64,000 nucleotides of DNA from Trema orientale (lineage: Eukaryota > Streptophyta > Magnoliopsida > Rosales > Cannabaceae), in NCBI GenBank assembly GCA_002914845.1, contig JXTC01000604.1:59490-123489 (forward strand), in the 5' to 3' direction. The notes beneath the pieces were generated by a model. That model was not told the DNA's origin. It worked only from the letters and a program-made list of their open reading frames with translations, and searched no databases. Of the stretch, positions 38,613-50,310 are shown piece by piece. Numbering within the stretch: the first letter of the stretch is position 1; every line of letters starts with the position of its first letter. Made by a program: the position numbers and the translations under genes.

Positions 38613-41353
38613 TACTTTATTTATACGCAATAATAAAAATTAAAAACAAAATAGAAAAAATAATATGAATCGTGATTAAACTAATATTTAATGTCTACGA
38701 TTTTTAGATTATTCTCTTTTATAGTTATATTTTATTATTTATAGACTCATGAATTGTAATTTAGAATCTAACTCGAACTAGAAATACATAATTATATAAT
38801 AATATTGTACATAAATTAGGATTCTAATATAGTAAACAATGATTTCGCAAATATAGGACTTCTTGACATAACATTTGACTATAACATGTATTTGACCTCT
38901 TAGAAAGGTACTATTCATGTAAATGTTCATCGAGTCGATATTACATTTCGTTACATTGTACTCCATTTGATCCGTATAAGTTCTATTCTATTTATAAGTT
39001 CTATCCTATCTAATCCCTACAAAAAAAGGTTAAACCTATTTAATTTAATATACAAAAGTGCATGTTAGATTGGTTACAGAAGTTGGTTATATGGTCACTA
39101 GAATAAGACTAAAATAATTCAGTTGTATATATTAAGAGACTAAAATTTAAATAAACTAAAAGAATTTTTTGATGAAAATTTAAACTTCAAAATTCAGCGA
39201 TGTAAATATTAAAATATGAATAAAATTATAAAAAATACACTTTTTGACGTGCTTATAAGATAGGTGTGGGCTAGTTTAAATCGATTACTTGTTATTGCAA
39301 AATACAACTAATGTAAACATAATTTTTGAGAGTTCATCCAATTCCTTTTCGCAACTTATAAATTAGATTTGGATCGAGTTGATATTTTTCTTCTCCTCAA
39401 TTTTGAGCACCCGTAAAATTCTCACGTATTATATAGTTGAAGTCTTAATCTTTATCACTACGGATGTCAGCGAGATAGAGCGTGATCACTTTTGTGCTTT
39501 CTATCCATATCCATGTTATTGTTTTACTATAACATCCTCGTATCATTCACCATTTAATTTAGTGCAGGACAATTTTGGAAAATTCCAATCGAGAATCGAT
39601 TTTCCTATTAGTATATCAAACTCCCCGTTTAAAATCGTCATCTTGAATTAATTAGACAATCCTATGTTAGTCCAAAATCTTTTAAAAGTCTAAATACATC
39701 GAAAAAAAAAAATCTAAATTAAAGTTAACTTCATTCAAAATTTCAATTTTAACTTAAATCTATTGAAATTATAATTTAATAAAAGACTTAAATAACTTAA
39801 AAAAACACATTCAAATAAAGCTTTGGGGCTTATAGAAATATGACCAAATTTTAGGCCCAATTTCAGTAAATGTCCCTTTGTCAAATGTTATAGCAAAATG
39901 TCCGGTATATATGCATATATACNATATGTGTATCTACCAAGTGTAAAAATATATATACCTGGACATTTAGCTATAAAATTTTAAAAGTGGATATCTACTT
40001 AATCAAATTTAAAATTTTGGTCATCCACACATGTTAAGAGTTGTCAAATGTGAAAATTTTAATACCAAAATCATATAAAATATTGTATCATTCATTAAAA
40101 AATATAACACAATCTTAAATACTTAAACTCAAACAATATTAATGTATGACAATATATTATTAGATTTTTTTTAAATCTAGTAAATTGTTATTATATAAAA
40201 AAATAAAAATTAACTTATATATAATTGGGGGTTGGTGCGAGGCACTCAATCCTAAGCCTACTCCGCCCCATTAAATATTAAACTGAAATCCCCACTCCGT
40301 GTCTCGTACTATTTATTACAGTGAAAATCCATCACATTCGAGCCGGTACACTACAATGTACCATCTCATTCGGTGAAATTAATATCCCTATTTATCACCT
40401 TTAACGTCACTTTGTCCAAGTCCTTTAACCGAAAAGATAGAAATATTGGTCCATCAAGCAACACCAGTACAATCACAAATTTAATAAAAACATCACATCA
40501 TATATAATTCGTAACAGTAAACAATCACTAAACATAGATAATTACTAGTGACTAATGAGTAATATAATACGGACGAAACATACAATATTGTACGCATCAA
40601 TTCGTAATATATTTGTTAGAGCTCTATGAAACTGTTCTTTTGGTCCATTAGAATCACCATTTACCACAGAAAATTGTTCATTCGATTGATATAACAACAA
40701 ATTTTTTGAAAAAAATAGAACAAAAACATTTTTGATAATAAAAATTTTTCCAAATATAAATCTTGAGAGTTTTAAATCTAGAAAAACACCAGTAAAGAAT
40801 ACACAAAACAAGGAAAATGAAAAAAATTATACATACTTAATCATATGACCAAACAAGAACCTATAATTTACATTAACATCCATCTTCACTCGTACATATA
40901 ATATCTAAGTAAAAAATACTTAAATAGATAAATTATAAGTCTATGATGATAAGATAATAGTTACAAGGATGAAAACGATGAAAAGTAAGGGCGTGTTTGA
41001 CACCTTTTTTTGTTTTCTGTCCTCACAGTTGTGTTTTGAAAGATGGGAAAAAAAAAAATTTTATTGCTTTCAAAAAAAAAATACAAGGTGTTTGGCGAAC
41101 ATTTTCTAAAAATTAGTTTTTTAGGAAAAAATAGATGAATATAAAAAAAATTATATTCGTATTGTAAAAAAAAAATATATTTAAGAGAAAGTCAATACTC
41201 AATAAAGAATGAGGAAAGAGAAATTCAAGTAAGAAAATGAGGAAATAGAAAGTATAAGAGAAAGAGCAATGCTAGGTATCATGATAAGTCATCCCAAAAT
41301 TTTAACTAGAGTGATATTGCAAATGCCACGTTAGTCAATAAGGCCCATCTAAT
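38613..41353. other. AT-rich intergenic DNA with repeat fragments
   Basis: No gene supported. It contains the second copy of the dispersed repeat (39825-40030) with an isolated N at 39923. From about 40985 to 41270 there is a TTTGACACC/AAGGTGTTTGGC-type segment followed by a GA-rich run (41180-41270), resembling the segment at 59140-59700. 40230-40480 is slightly richer in GC but has no recognisable feature. Confidence 0.5.
39825..40030. repeat. dispersed repeat, partner at 17452-17620
   Basis: Same order and orientation of shared blocks as the copy at 17452. An extra segment of roughly 30 bp (about 39890-39925) with an N at 39923 is absent from the other copy. Unlike the other Ns, this one is not flanked by a direct duplication. 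Confidence 0.7.
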
Positions 41354-41593
41354 ACCACATTTCACCCATTAATTGAAAGTCCATACCCACTTGTCATTTG
41401 ATATTAGGATAAAATCACTTTTATACTTTGTATTTTAACACTTTGTTCAAATTATATCTTGTGTTTTAGTTATTATCAGCATTGACTAATAGATTTATCT
41501 GTTACAACCCTAATACCAATGTTTTAAAGTAGTTACTTTACTAAGATGTCGTTTAAAAAATTGAAAATAAATTATGTAAAAATTGATCCGAGA
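41354..41593. repeat. half-copy of a fold-back element, direct repeat of 45185-45424
   Basis: 240 bp, from ACCACATTTCACCC to GATCCGAGA, matching 45185-45424 in the same orientation at high identity with scattered substitutions. The copy at 45185 continues into an inverted second arm; this one stops abruptly at about 41593, where the TTGAC-rich element begins. Confidence 0.75.
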
Positions 41594-42289
41594 CTACGAT
41601 AGGACTAACTGAGGACCTTTAGCCTTTTTTAAGACTACGATGATATAATGACTTTTTTAGGACTAAAAAAGAGGACTAGGTAGAGAGAGGAAAAAATGGT
41701 TTCCAAACTTGCCCTTTAGCTAAAAGTGAAAATGGTAGGTGGAGCATTAAATGTTCCCCTCCCCCCCTTTCTCTCTCCACAATCTGCCACCACTTTTTCC
41801 TTTGTATTCTCATTCTCTCTATTTCTCTCACTTTTTCTTCTTCGTCTTCTTCAGTTCTCTCTCCAAAGATCAGATGTTTAGTTTCCATCTCTAGAGGAAT
41901 ATAAAAGCTTCAAACTGTTAACCCGATTAATCTCTCTATCTTTATGTCTCATTGTCTTTCATTTCATTTTCTCTCTCTATCTCTCTTCTAGTTCATACTA
42001 ACTCTCTCTCTCTCTCTCTCTTTGTTAACAGCTGTGTTTCTCAACAGCTATTTGACTATTTTGTTAAAAAAAAAAAAGCTGGAAAGAGGTTAGGATTACA
42101 TTAGGAAGTTATTTGGATTTTGAAGGTAAGTAATGAAGTTTTATTCAAGATTAGTTTTTTATAGTTGATATTAAGTGAGTAATATTTGAAGGAGGACTAT
42201 AATACTGATCCGGACATTATTGTGGTAAAAATTCTATGTTTTGGTATATTCATCATCTCTTTAATGTCTTGTAGATCTCGTTGTGATGG

Positions 42290-43735
42290 CGTAGGTCAAA
42301 CTGATGTTGATGTATGGTCAAAACTAACTTGACCTTAGATCAAGATCCCCTTGATCTTTGGTCAATATTATATTGACTTGAAGAGGTAGGTCAAACTGAT
42401 GTTGACATACGACGAAGATTAACTTGACCTTAGGTAAACATCCTCTGAGCTTTGATCAACATTATATTAAATCAACCGGTAAAGACTCAGTCAAGCAAAA
42501 GTATTCACATCATGGTAATTCAGAGCACAACAAGTAGACTTGCCGTAATTCGATTCTACTCTGTAGGATGATTAGTAAATCTTCAAACTGCTCTATAAGA
42601 ATTAATGAGACAAAAAGATCCTGACTTGGAATCAAGAAACTCTTGCCTTAGGGGCAAGAAGTTATTGATGGTCAAGCAATTCTTAGAATGGAGGCAAGAA
42701 ATTATTGACTTAGGATCAAGATGTTCTTGACCTAAGGTCAAAAAGATATTGACTTAAGGAAAGAAGTGCTTGACTTGGAGTTAACAATATTTTCAATAGG
42801 GGTTATAAAGTATGTATATAAAACTTAGTCACGCTGTTATATATGATGTATTCTTAAATTTACTTATTGACCTCATACTAAGATTTTCTTGTCTAGGTTC
42901 AAAAATTTTTGTTATATTTTATTTTCCAATTTATTAATTAGATCAAGAACGTATTGATCCCTATGTCAATATTTTCTTGATTGGGCTCACTCTTTAATCT
43001 AAAAATTGAATACAATTTTATGTGCTTGTCAATTCAAAAAATTCTTGACCTTAGATCAAGTAATATTTGACTTTAAGTCAAAATATTCTTAACCTAGAGT
43101 CAAGATAGCTCTACATAGAGTCAAGTTTTGCTTAACTTGTAATAATAAATAAGGTCTTTATTAATTGTGCTGAATTTCGCAGAAATATCGACTAAATAGA
43201 TGAGCTTTGGCAAAACAATAGTCATCAAATATACGAAAAAATATTATTAAAAATTAGATATTGTTCAACAACTATAGAAACCACAAGCTAAAAAAAAAAA
43301 TTTAATTGAACTACAATCAAAATAAAACATTTTCTTTGCTTCCCTAAATTGAGTCACTCTTATCGGTTAGTTTCAGCATAGTTCTTATATTTCTGTAATG
43401 CATGATAATACAACTCCCATGTAAGCTTATAACGGAATTATTCCATCTTTTTGGTAGTCACATTGGCAATTGGCTTGTCGGATATCAGAAACTCAGCATA
43501 CTTGATGACAAACATACTACAGTCCCAGCTGAATAATAGCAAAACATAAAGTTTATTAAAGCAATAATATTAAGTGAAGGTCAAGTGATATATGACCCTA
43601 GGTCAAGTACTCTTTAACCTAGGGTCAAGAACTTCTTGACCCAAGGTCAAGAAGATCTTGACTTGAGATAGAAAGATCTTGACTATGGTCAAGATGGAAT
43701 CACTTGGCTTGAGTCAAGATCATCTTGACCTCTAC
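42290..43735. repeat. dense TTGAC/GTCAA repeat field
   Basis: Across about 1.4 kb the words TTGACC, GGTCAA, TCAAGA and TCTTGAC recur in both orientations, often paired as small palindromes such as CAAGAAGATCTTGAC and separated by 10-25 bp. There is no fixed unit length, so it is not a simple tandem satellite. The arrangement resembles subterminal repeat arrays bound by plant transposases. The core TTGAC is also the W-box core bound by WRKY factors, which may be coincidental. Confidence 0.7.
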
Positions 43736-44529
43736 ACGGGATAAAAATAAAGAATATCCAATACGAATTCAGTCCATAACCACCATCAACAAAACTAACA
43801 CAGGTCAAAATCTGTACATTAATAACTAACAACAAACACTCATACCAAATCAGTAACAATACTGCCAATAAAATCCCAAAAAGAGGAAAAATTTTACTAA
43901 AATAAAAAANAAAAAAAAAATTTAATTGAACTACAATCAAAATAAAACATTTTCTTTGCTTCCCTAAATTGAGTCACTCTTATCGGTTAGTTTCAGCATA
44001 GTTCTTATATTTCTGTAATGCATGATAATACAACTCCCATGTAAGCTTATAACGGAATTATTCCATCCTTTTGGTAGTCACATTGGCAATTGGCTTGTCA
44101 GATATCAGAAACTCAGCATACTTGATGACAAACATACTACAGTCCCAGCTGAATAATAGCAAAACATAAAGTTTATTAAAGCAATAATATTAAGTGAAGG
44201 TCAAGTGATATATGACCCTAGGTCAAGTACTCTTTAACCTAGGGTCAAGAACTTCTTGACCCAAGGTCAAGAAGATCTTGACTTGAGATAGAAAGATCTT
44301 GACTATGGTCAAGATGGAATCACTTGGCTTGAGTCAAGATCATCTTGACCTCTACACGGGATAAAAATAAAGAATATCCAATACGAATTCAGTCCATAAC
44401 CACCATCAACAAAACTAACACAGGTCAAAATCTGTACATTAATGACTAACAACAAACACTCATACCAAATCAGTAACAATACTGCCAATAAAATCCCAAA
44501 AAGAGGAAAAATTTTACTAAAATAAAAAA
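43291..44529. repeat. 619-bp near-identical direct repeat separated by a single N (likely assembly overlap)
   Basis: Copy 1 is 43291-43909, the N is 43910 and copy 2 is 43911-44529. I see about three mismatches. The copies have equal length and meet at the N. Apparent duplicated open frames here follow from this artefact. Confidence 0.92.
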
Positions 44530-44617
44530 TTATATCAGTCGATAAAGTCAAGATAGGTTTTTTCTTAATACACATTCTCAAAAAAAAAGGATTTTATTAT
44601 TAAAATATAAAACCTAC

Positions 44618-44836
44618 CTTTTCTTCCTCCATTGAACCAGTATTTGCCCTTTTCCCTTTCAAATCGATCGGATTTTCGTTTGGGATACCAAGCTTCGACA
44701 CTTGAGTCTTTTCTGGTGACTTTGATGGCGTATTTCTCTTTCTTCTCGATGATGTCATTGCTGGAGCTTTCATAGAGGACGACTTTTTACCTTCAGTTGG
44801 ACGAGTTTTAACCATTACAGGTGTTTCAAAGTTCAT
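44618..44836 (-). CDS. small basic hypothetical exon inside the TTGAC-rich element
   Basis: The minus-strand reading from ATG 44836 (MNFETPVMVKTRPTEGKK) gives about 73 residues rich in Lys, Ser, Thr and Pro, ending MEEEK at a good splice donor (AAG then GTAGGT). It looks like a first coding exon of a nucleic-acid-binding or nuclear protein, or of a transposon-carried gene. I do not recognise a domain. The downstream exon was not found, because the region beyond is the duplicated TTGAC field. It may be a dead fragment. Confidence 0.3.
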
Positions 44837-45184
44837 TGAGAAAAAAAGACGAAGAAAATAGAGAGGCAAGTGGAGAGGGTATTGAGCTTAAGGCAGTTTT
44901 GGGAAATTTTTTGATGGTTTTGAATTTAGGTTTGAGAGGTTTATTTTCAAAGAAAATAGAGACAAGAAAGAGAAATGGTGGGAGATGAGTTTTACGGAAA
45001 AGTGTAGAGATATGTCAAATCCATGGTAGGTCATGTTAGGTCATGTTTGGGATTAGGCTCGGGGCATTTTCAGTCTTTTAGCTCTTGTAGGCCCTACTTT
45101 TTACTCCTAAAAAAATTTATCTAACAAACTGGGCCTAAAAAAGTCAAACGGAGCTCTACTCGTCCTATCCATGTCCTTTTCTCC

Positions 45185-45595
45185 ACCACATTTCACCCAT
45201 TAATTGAAAGCTCATACCTACTTGTCATTTAATATTAGGATAATATCACTTTTATAATTTGTATTTTAACACTTTATTCAAATTATACCTTGTATTTTGG
45301 TTATTATTAACATTGGCCAATAGATTTATCTGTTACAACTATAATACCAATATTTTAAAGCAGTTACTTTACCAAAATGTCGTTTAAAAAATTAAAAATA
45401 AATTATGTAAAAATTGATCTGAGAATAAGTTTATTAAATCATCTTGATAAATTAACTGCTCTAAATTAGTGTTAGGGTATAAATTTATAACAGATTTTAA
45501 ATCTAAGTGTCAATATTGATAATAACCAAAAGACAAGATACAAACTGAACAAAGTGTCAAAATACAAGATATAAAATTGATGTTATTCTTTTAAT
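45185..45595. mobile_element. fold-back (hairpin) MITE with flanking repeat arm
   Basis: The arm from about 45237 (TAGGATAATATCAC ... CACTTTATTCAAATTATACC) is repeated in inverse at about 45430-45595 (TACAAACTGAACAAAGTG ... TGATGTTATTC), giving a palindrome of about 360 bp. 45185-45236 also belongs to the unit that recurs at 41354. There is no coding capacity. Target duplication was not determined. Confidence 0.7.
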
Positions 45596-45933
45596 ATTTC
45601 TTAACTTTTAACCCGTATAGTATAAAAGACCTTCTTCATTTCAGATTATACTTAACCAATTTGTAATTATACCTTATTTATTAAAAAAATGAAGTTATTG
45701 AACAGATTTGTAACTTTGTAAGTGGACATAATCATATGCTTAGAAAAATATAACTAAGCTCAATATAAATAGAGTTAAAATCTCAGTTTAATAATGTCTG
45801 AGAATCAAATTGGAGGTATAGAAGTTTGGTTTTTTGTCCCCGATAGAACTATTACAATCATTAAAAAGAACACTCCATCTGTTCTTTAGTACTGGTGGTT
45901 TTACTAGACAAAAAAAAAAAAAAAAATGAAGAT
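45596..45933. other. AT-rich spacer
   Basis: No feature recognised apart from a poly-A run (about 45910-45926) next to the solo LTR target site. Confidence 0.5.
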
Positions 45934-47593
45934 TGCTAGAAATTCCAAAAAATGATTTCGAAAAATAATTTTATCGAAAACCATTTCAGTAGTTTTGTAA
46001 ACAAATCATGAATGCAGTGAAATTGGTATTTTAAAATTTTTCTTGAAACTTTTCAAAACAAAACGTTGGATCGTTGATCTAACATAAATCAATTCATGGA
46101 TCTTGTTTTAGATAAAACTTGGAAGCACTTCACAACCATTGAGCCTTCCCGTCTATTCTCCAGAGCTCGTTGAATGATCTAGTGTGTGGACACCTTCTTG
46201 ATTCCCAACGAGAGATAAGTAGACGATCCGAAAGAGGATCTTCTTTCTCCTTGATTGCATGTCTATGATCATGGGTATCTCTCCCTCGGCGACCATGAAT
46301 AAATACGAGATTTCTCTCGTGATGGCTCGGTTCTCTCTCACTCTCTCTTTTTCTCTCTGTCACATGAAAAGCACAGTTATTATGCATGTAGTAGGCGTGT
46401 GGCTACTGTACAAAGGCGCTTAGGAAAACTTTTCTCTTAAGAATTAGAGATGTGTAAACCCTATTGGGCTCAACTGATTATTCAATTAATTATTGGGTTA
46501 TGTGTGAGCTAGACAGGGGACCTTATGGATCCAAATAGTCTAAGCTCCAATGGGCCAACTACCTATAGTCATAATTAACTTTTAATCATAACTAGGCCTT
46601 GTCCATTAATATTGGGGCACTCCACTATAGGTCCAATATTGTATTCTTAGACTAAATGTTATACATTTTTTATGAAGCTAATTAACACTTTAATTAACTT
46701 GATCCATTTAGCATATACTATACCTACAGATATACTCTCGATGCAGTGTCATACTAGTGAGGTGAAATTACCGTATTACCCCTCTAGTACATATTGACCT
46801 TTGAGTTACCATTTTTCATCTAATAGATAATAATTGACTGCGGTGTTTGTAACTGCCTATACAAACACAATCAAATTCACAAAGTGAATACCTGGCGCCT
46901 GGTTGTTACTATCCAAGTCCTTGAAAAAACTCAAAGTGACATTATATGTATGGTGTCTAAATCATGAAGGGCGTTCTCGTCAATTCACAAATCTTATCTT
47001 CCAAGATACCGGAGTTCGAACCATATAATTGAAACTAGTCCTTTGGTAAGTCAAAAAGATAAAACTCATGAAAGCAAGTTTGATAATCACTAGGATTAAG
47101 ATAATCTTACAATAGCGCTAGATTAGTGAAAGATAAAATATTGAGTTACGGTACTTAACCTCAAATTCTATTGTCACTTGGTTCAGTTCAATGCACTTAT
47201 AACTTTCTAATAACGCACTAGTGTTTCTATCCGAAGTCAGATACTTCAATGATTGAAGACTTCATCAATCCCATTAAAATAGACAATACTACATTATATG
47301 GCAAAATAAAGTATTCCATTTTTATTTGCAGGATGTGAACTCTTTATTTAGACATAATAAAATAAAGAATTTAATCTTTCACATGTGAACACTTCACACG
47401 AATAATTCTTTATTACTCATTATTAGTTATAGAAACTTTTAGACGTTTACAATATAGTAAACATAAACAACACAGGTATATAATTGGGACATAATATAGA
47501 ATTTATTAACAATAAATATATAACACTTAAATCCAATAAACATTGTTCAAAATTCCTAATAAAGGAACTACTTTTTAGGGTATATTCCCAGCA
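45934..47593 (-). mobile_element. solo LTR of the same copia family as 48311-58190, inverted
   Basis: The whole stretch matches, in reverse complement, the LTRs at 48311-49948 and 56548-58190. Shared landmarks are the ATGAAAAATGGTAACTCAAA block, GATATAGTATATGCTAAATGGATC and GTAACTCAAATTTCTAATTTCAC-like words. It starts TGCTAG at 45934 and ends CCAGCA at 47593. Flanks AAGAT (45929-45933) and AAGAC (47594-47598) form a 5-bp target duplication with one mismatch. No internal region or second LTR is attached, so it is a solo LTR from LTR-LTR recombination. It is about 1.66 kb and diverged. Confidence 0.8.
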
Positions 47594-47598
47594 AAGAC

Positions 47599-48310
47599 AC
47601 CATCGCACGAAGAAATAAAAATATTGGTTTACTTCATAAAAAAAAAGATTCAAAGAAAGCAAAATACATAGGATTTCAAAAAGCGATCTAAATATTCATC
47701 AAAAGGAAATTGAAGAAAAATAAAAGATGAGGACTAGAGCCGAACAGAGAAGAAATCTTCTAGGTCAGCAGTGAGTAACACATCTTCAACTTCAACGGGT
47801 ATGGGGGTCTTTGACAGTGCTGGCATTTTCAGTAGACCACCCCATAATGTCCGGTAGATCGAATCTATCAGAGACCAATTGTCAGATTCGGACAGCTAGA
47901 ATTGGTAATAATACTTTGTCAACTCTAGAACCAAATAGAGTTTTCAAATAAAGTGCAGGTTATTTCAAAACATTATAGGTCAAATTTTGAGTCAAAATCT
48001 CATGAAATGGGTCAAAATTGACCAAAAACTGCTCAAAACAAAATCTGAAAACCAAAATTTGGTTAAACTTTTGACCTTTACTGTTGGTGGCGGGTAGACC
48101 GCTCCTGAGGTACGTTAGACCAATCGCTTGATAATCGCAAAAAATATAAATTTTCCAGACTCGACGAAAACGCCGAAAACACTGAAAAATTCCGAAATAC
48201 GATATTTTTAAACCCTAAATTCATTAAATCAACGATCCATAGCCAAACCCTAACCCTCAAACACCTTATTTCTCAACAAAATCATGTAAATTTCAAATCA
48301 TACATGTATA
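47599..48310 (-). mobile_element. leader fragment of an older minus-strand LTR element (left of the copia insertion)
   Basis: This segment and 58196-58295 become continuous once the copia element and one target duplication are removed. On the minus strand it then reads from a primer-binding site (58294-58282) through leader sequence into this stretch, which includes GGGTTAGGGTTTGG and a TTTTCGGCGTTTTCG patch. No intact gag was recognised. The assignment is an inference from continuity and orientation. Confidence 0.45.
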
Positions 48311-49948
48311 TATTGGAATAATGTCCAGTTTATTGTTATGACATTATAAACAATGTTTATCGGATTATTTGTTATCGATTTGTTATTAATAAATTCTATG
48401 TTATGAATTTCTGTTTCATTTATGTCCCATTGATATACATGTGATGTTTATGTTTATCTTATGTAAATATCTAAAGATTCCAAAACATGTAATGAGTAAT
48501 AAAGAATTATTCGTATGATGAGTTTATATGTGGAAGACATTATATTTTTTATTTCATTATATCTAAATTAAATTATTCGCATTCTGCATATTGAAGATGA
48601 AATACTTTACTATGCCATAGAATGTAGTGTTATCTATTTAATTAATGAGGTCTCCAATTATCAAAATGAGTCTTCGGATAGAAACACTAGTATGTTATAA
48701 GAAAATTATAACAGCATCGAACAGGACCGAGTGAATTAGAATTTGAGGTTAAGTATCGTAACTCAAATTTCTAATTTCACTAATCTAGCACTAATGTAGA
48801 AAATCTTAATCCTAGTGATTAACGAACTTAGTTTCATGTGTTTTGTCTTTTTGAGTTACTAAAGGACTAATTCCGATTTATGGTTCGAACTCCGGTATCC
48901 TGGAAGATAAGGTATATGAAATGTGTAGAATATTTTTCATGATGGACGCCATGCATATAATGTTACTTTGAGTTTTTTCAAGTAATTGGATAATATAAAC
49001 CAGGGCCTTGGTATTCACTGTGTGAATTTGACTGTGTTGGCATAAGCAGATACAAACACCGTAGTTAACTATTATCTATTAGATGAAAAATGGTAACTCA
49101 AAGATAAATATGTACTAGAGGGATAATACGGTAATTTCACCCTACTAGTACGACATTGCATTAGGGGTACGTCTACAGATATAGTATATGCTAAATGGAT
49201 CGAGCTAATTATTTAATAATAAGCTTCACAGAAAATAAATGACATTTAGTCCAAGAGTTCAATTAGGCCTATAGTGGTGTGCCCCAAGATTAATGAACAA
49301 GGCCAATCATAATTATGAGTTAATTATGATTATGGATGTATAGTCCATTGGAGCTTGGGTTTTATGGATCCATCTGGTCCCCTGTCTAGCTCAAATTAGA
49401 GCCTAATAGTTATTTGATGATCAGTTAAACCTAACAAGCCCAATAAGCCCATTAAGGTTTACTAATCTCTCTATAGTTAAGAGAAAAGTTCTCTAGCTGC
49501 TAATTACATAAGTTACACGTGAAACACCCTTAAGAAGTAAGTGTCACACGAAAAACAGAGAGAGGAAGAGCAGAGAAAAATTGGCCAGCCCAAGGGATTC
49601 ATTATCCTTAGCGTTTTGACTATCACAGAGAAATTAGTTCGAGGAGATTATCCTCTTATTCATATGTGGATCTCTTTATTGGGAATCAAGAAGGTGACCG
49701 CCCATAGATCAATCAAATGGCTTTCGAGAATAGACAGAAAAGCGAGAAGGTTGTGGAGCAAATCCGAGTATTGTTCTTGTCTATATCAAGAGCTAATTTA
49801 TGTTAGATCACGATCCGAAGTACTTTTTAAAAAGAAAAATTTTAAACGACCTATTCCGTTGCATTTCTAGATTTTACAAAACTATGATGTTCTTGAAAAT
49901 GATTTTACAAAAATAATTTCTAGAATTTTATTCTAATGAATACCAGCA
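48311..49948 (+). repeat. 5' LTR of the full-length copia element
   Basis: 1638 bp, beginning TATTGGAATAATGT and ending AATACCAGCA. It aligns over its whole length with the 3' LTR at 56548-58190, with frequent substitutions and a few small indels. The left flank GTATA is the target duplication. Confidence 0.93.
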
Positions 49949-49950
49949 AT

Positions 49951-49962
49951 TGGTACCAGAGC
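49951..49962 (+). other. primer-binding site for initiator tRNA-Met
   Basis: TGGTACCAGAGC lies 2 bp after the LTR end. It differs by one base from TGGTATCAGAGC, the usual plant copia site complementary to the 3' end of initiator tRNA-Met. Confidence 0.85.
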
Positions 49963-50310
49963 ATGGTTTTATTACCGATCTAGCATATTTTACTCCGATC
50001 TACTCTCTTGTTGATTAATGTTTATGATTTCCAGAAAGTTTGATTATGTTTGGTCTTATTCATGTTATGAGTATGCTCTAGTATGTATGATTATCAATAG
50101 ATTCAATTAGTTTGAATAACTATTTGATTAGATGTTGCTATGAGGTGATGATCATATTAATTTTTTATTTTCGTTTCCGGCAAGTTCTTGATTTCTATGT
50201 GTTCATCTTTTATGTTCTTGATAAAACTATGTGTAAAAAAGTTTTGATCTTTAATTGTTTGTAAGTTTTTATGAAAAACTATTTTTTAATTTAAAAAAAA
50301 ATTGAAACAA

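Larger units (their letters stand above)
41594..45184. mobile_element. probable DNA transposon with long degenerate TIRs and a TTGAC-rich interior
   Basis: The left edge (about 41598-41690) contains GATAGGACTA and CTTTTTTAGGACTAAAAA. The right edge read inward (45180 to about 45095) contains GGATAGGACGAG and CTTTTTTAGGCCC, then TAGGAGTAAAAA. They align as an imperfect inverted repeat of roughly 85 bp. The interior is non-coding except for one small basic exon on the minus strand (44618-44836). It is flanked by direct copies of a fold-back element. The class could be Mutator-like or CACTA-like; no catalytic domain was found. About 620 bp of its length (43291-44529) is an apparent assembly duplication. 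Confidence 0.45.

Noticed and set aside
43689-44581. Two near-identical hydrophobic minus-strand open frames
   Set aside because: They lie in the N-junction duplication, have no initiator context or family similarity, and are one sequence shown twice.
46130-46387. Open frames around 46130-46387, 49541-49870 and 57779-58112
   Set aside because: They are equivalent stretches of the LTRs of one copia family, in both orientations, and not separate genes.
48885-48905. GGTTCGAACTCC resembling a tRNA B-box
   Set aside because: It lies in the copia LTR, recurs in all three LTR copies, and no A-box or cloverleaf can be formed around it.
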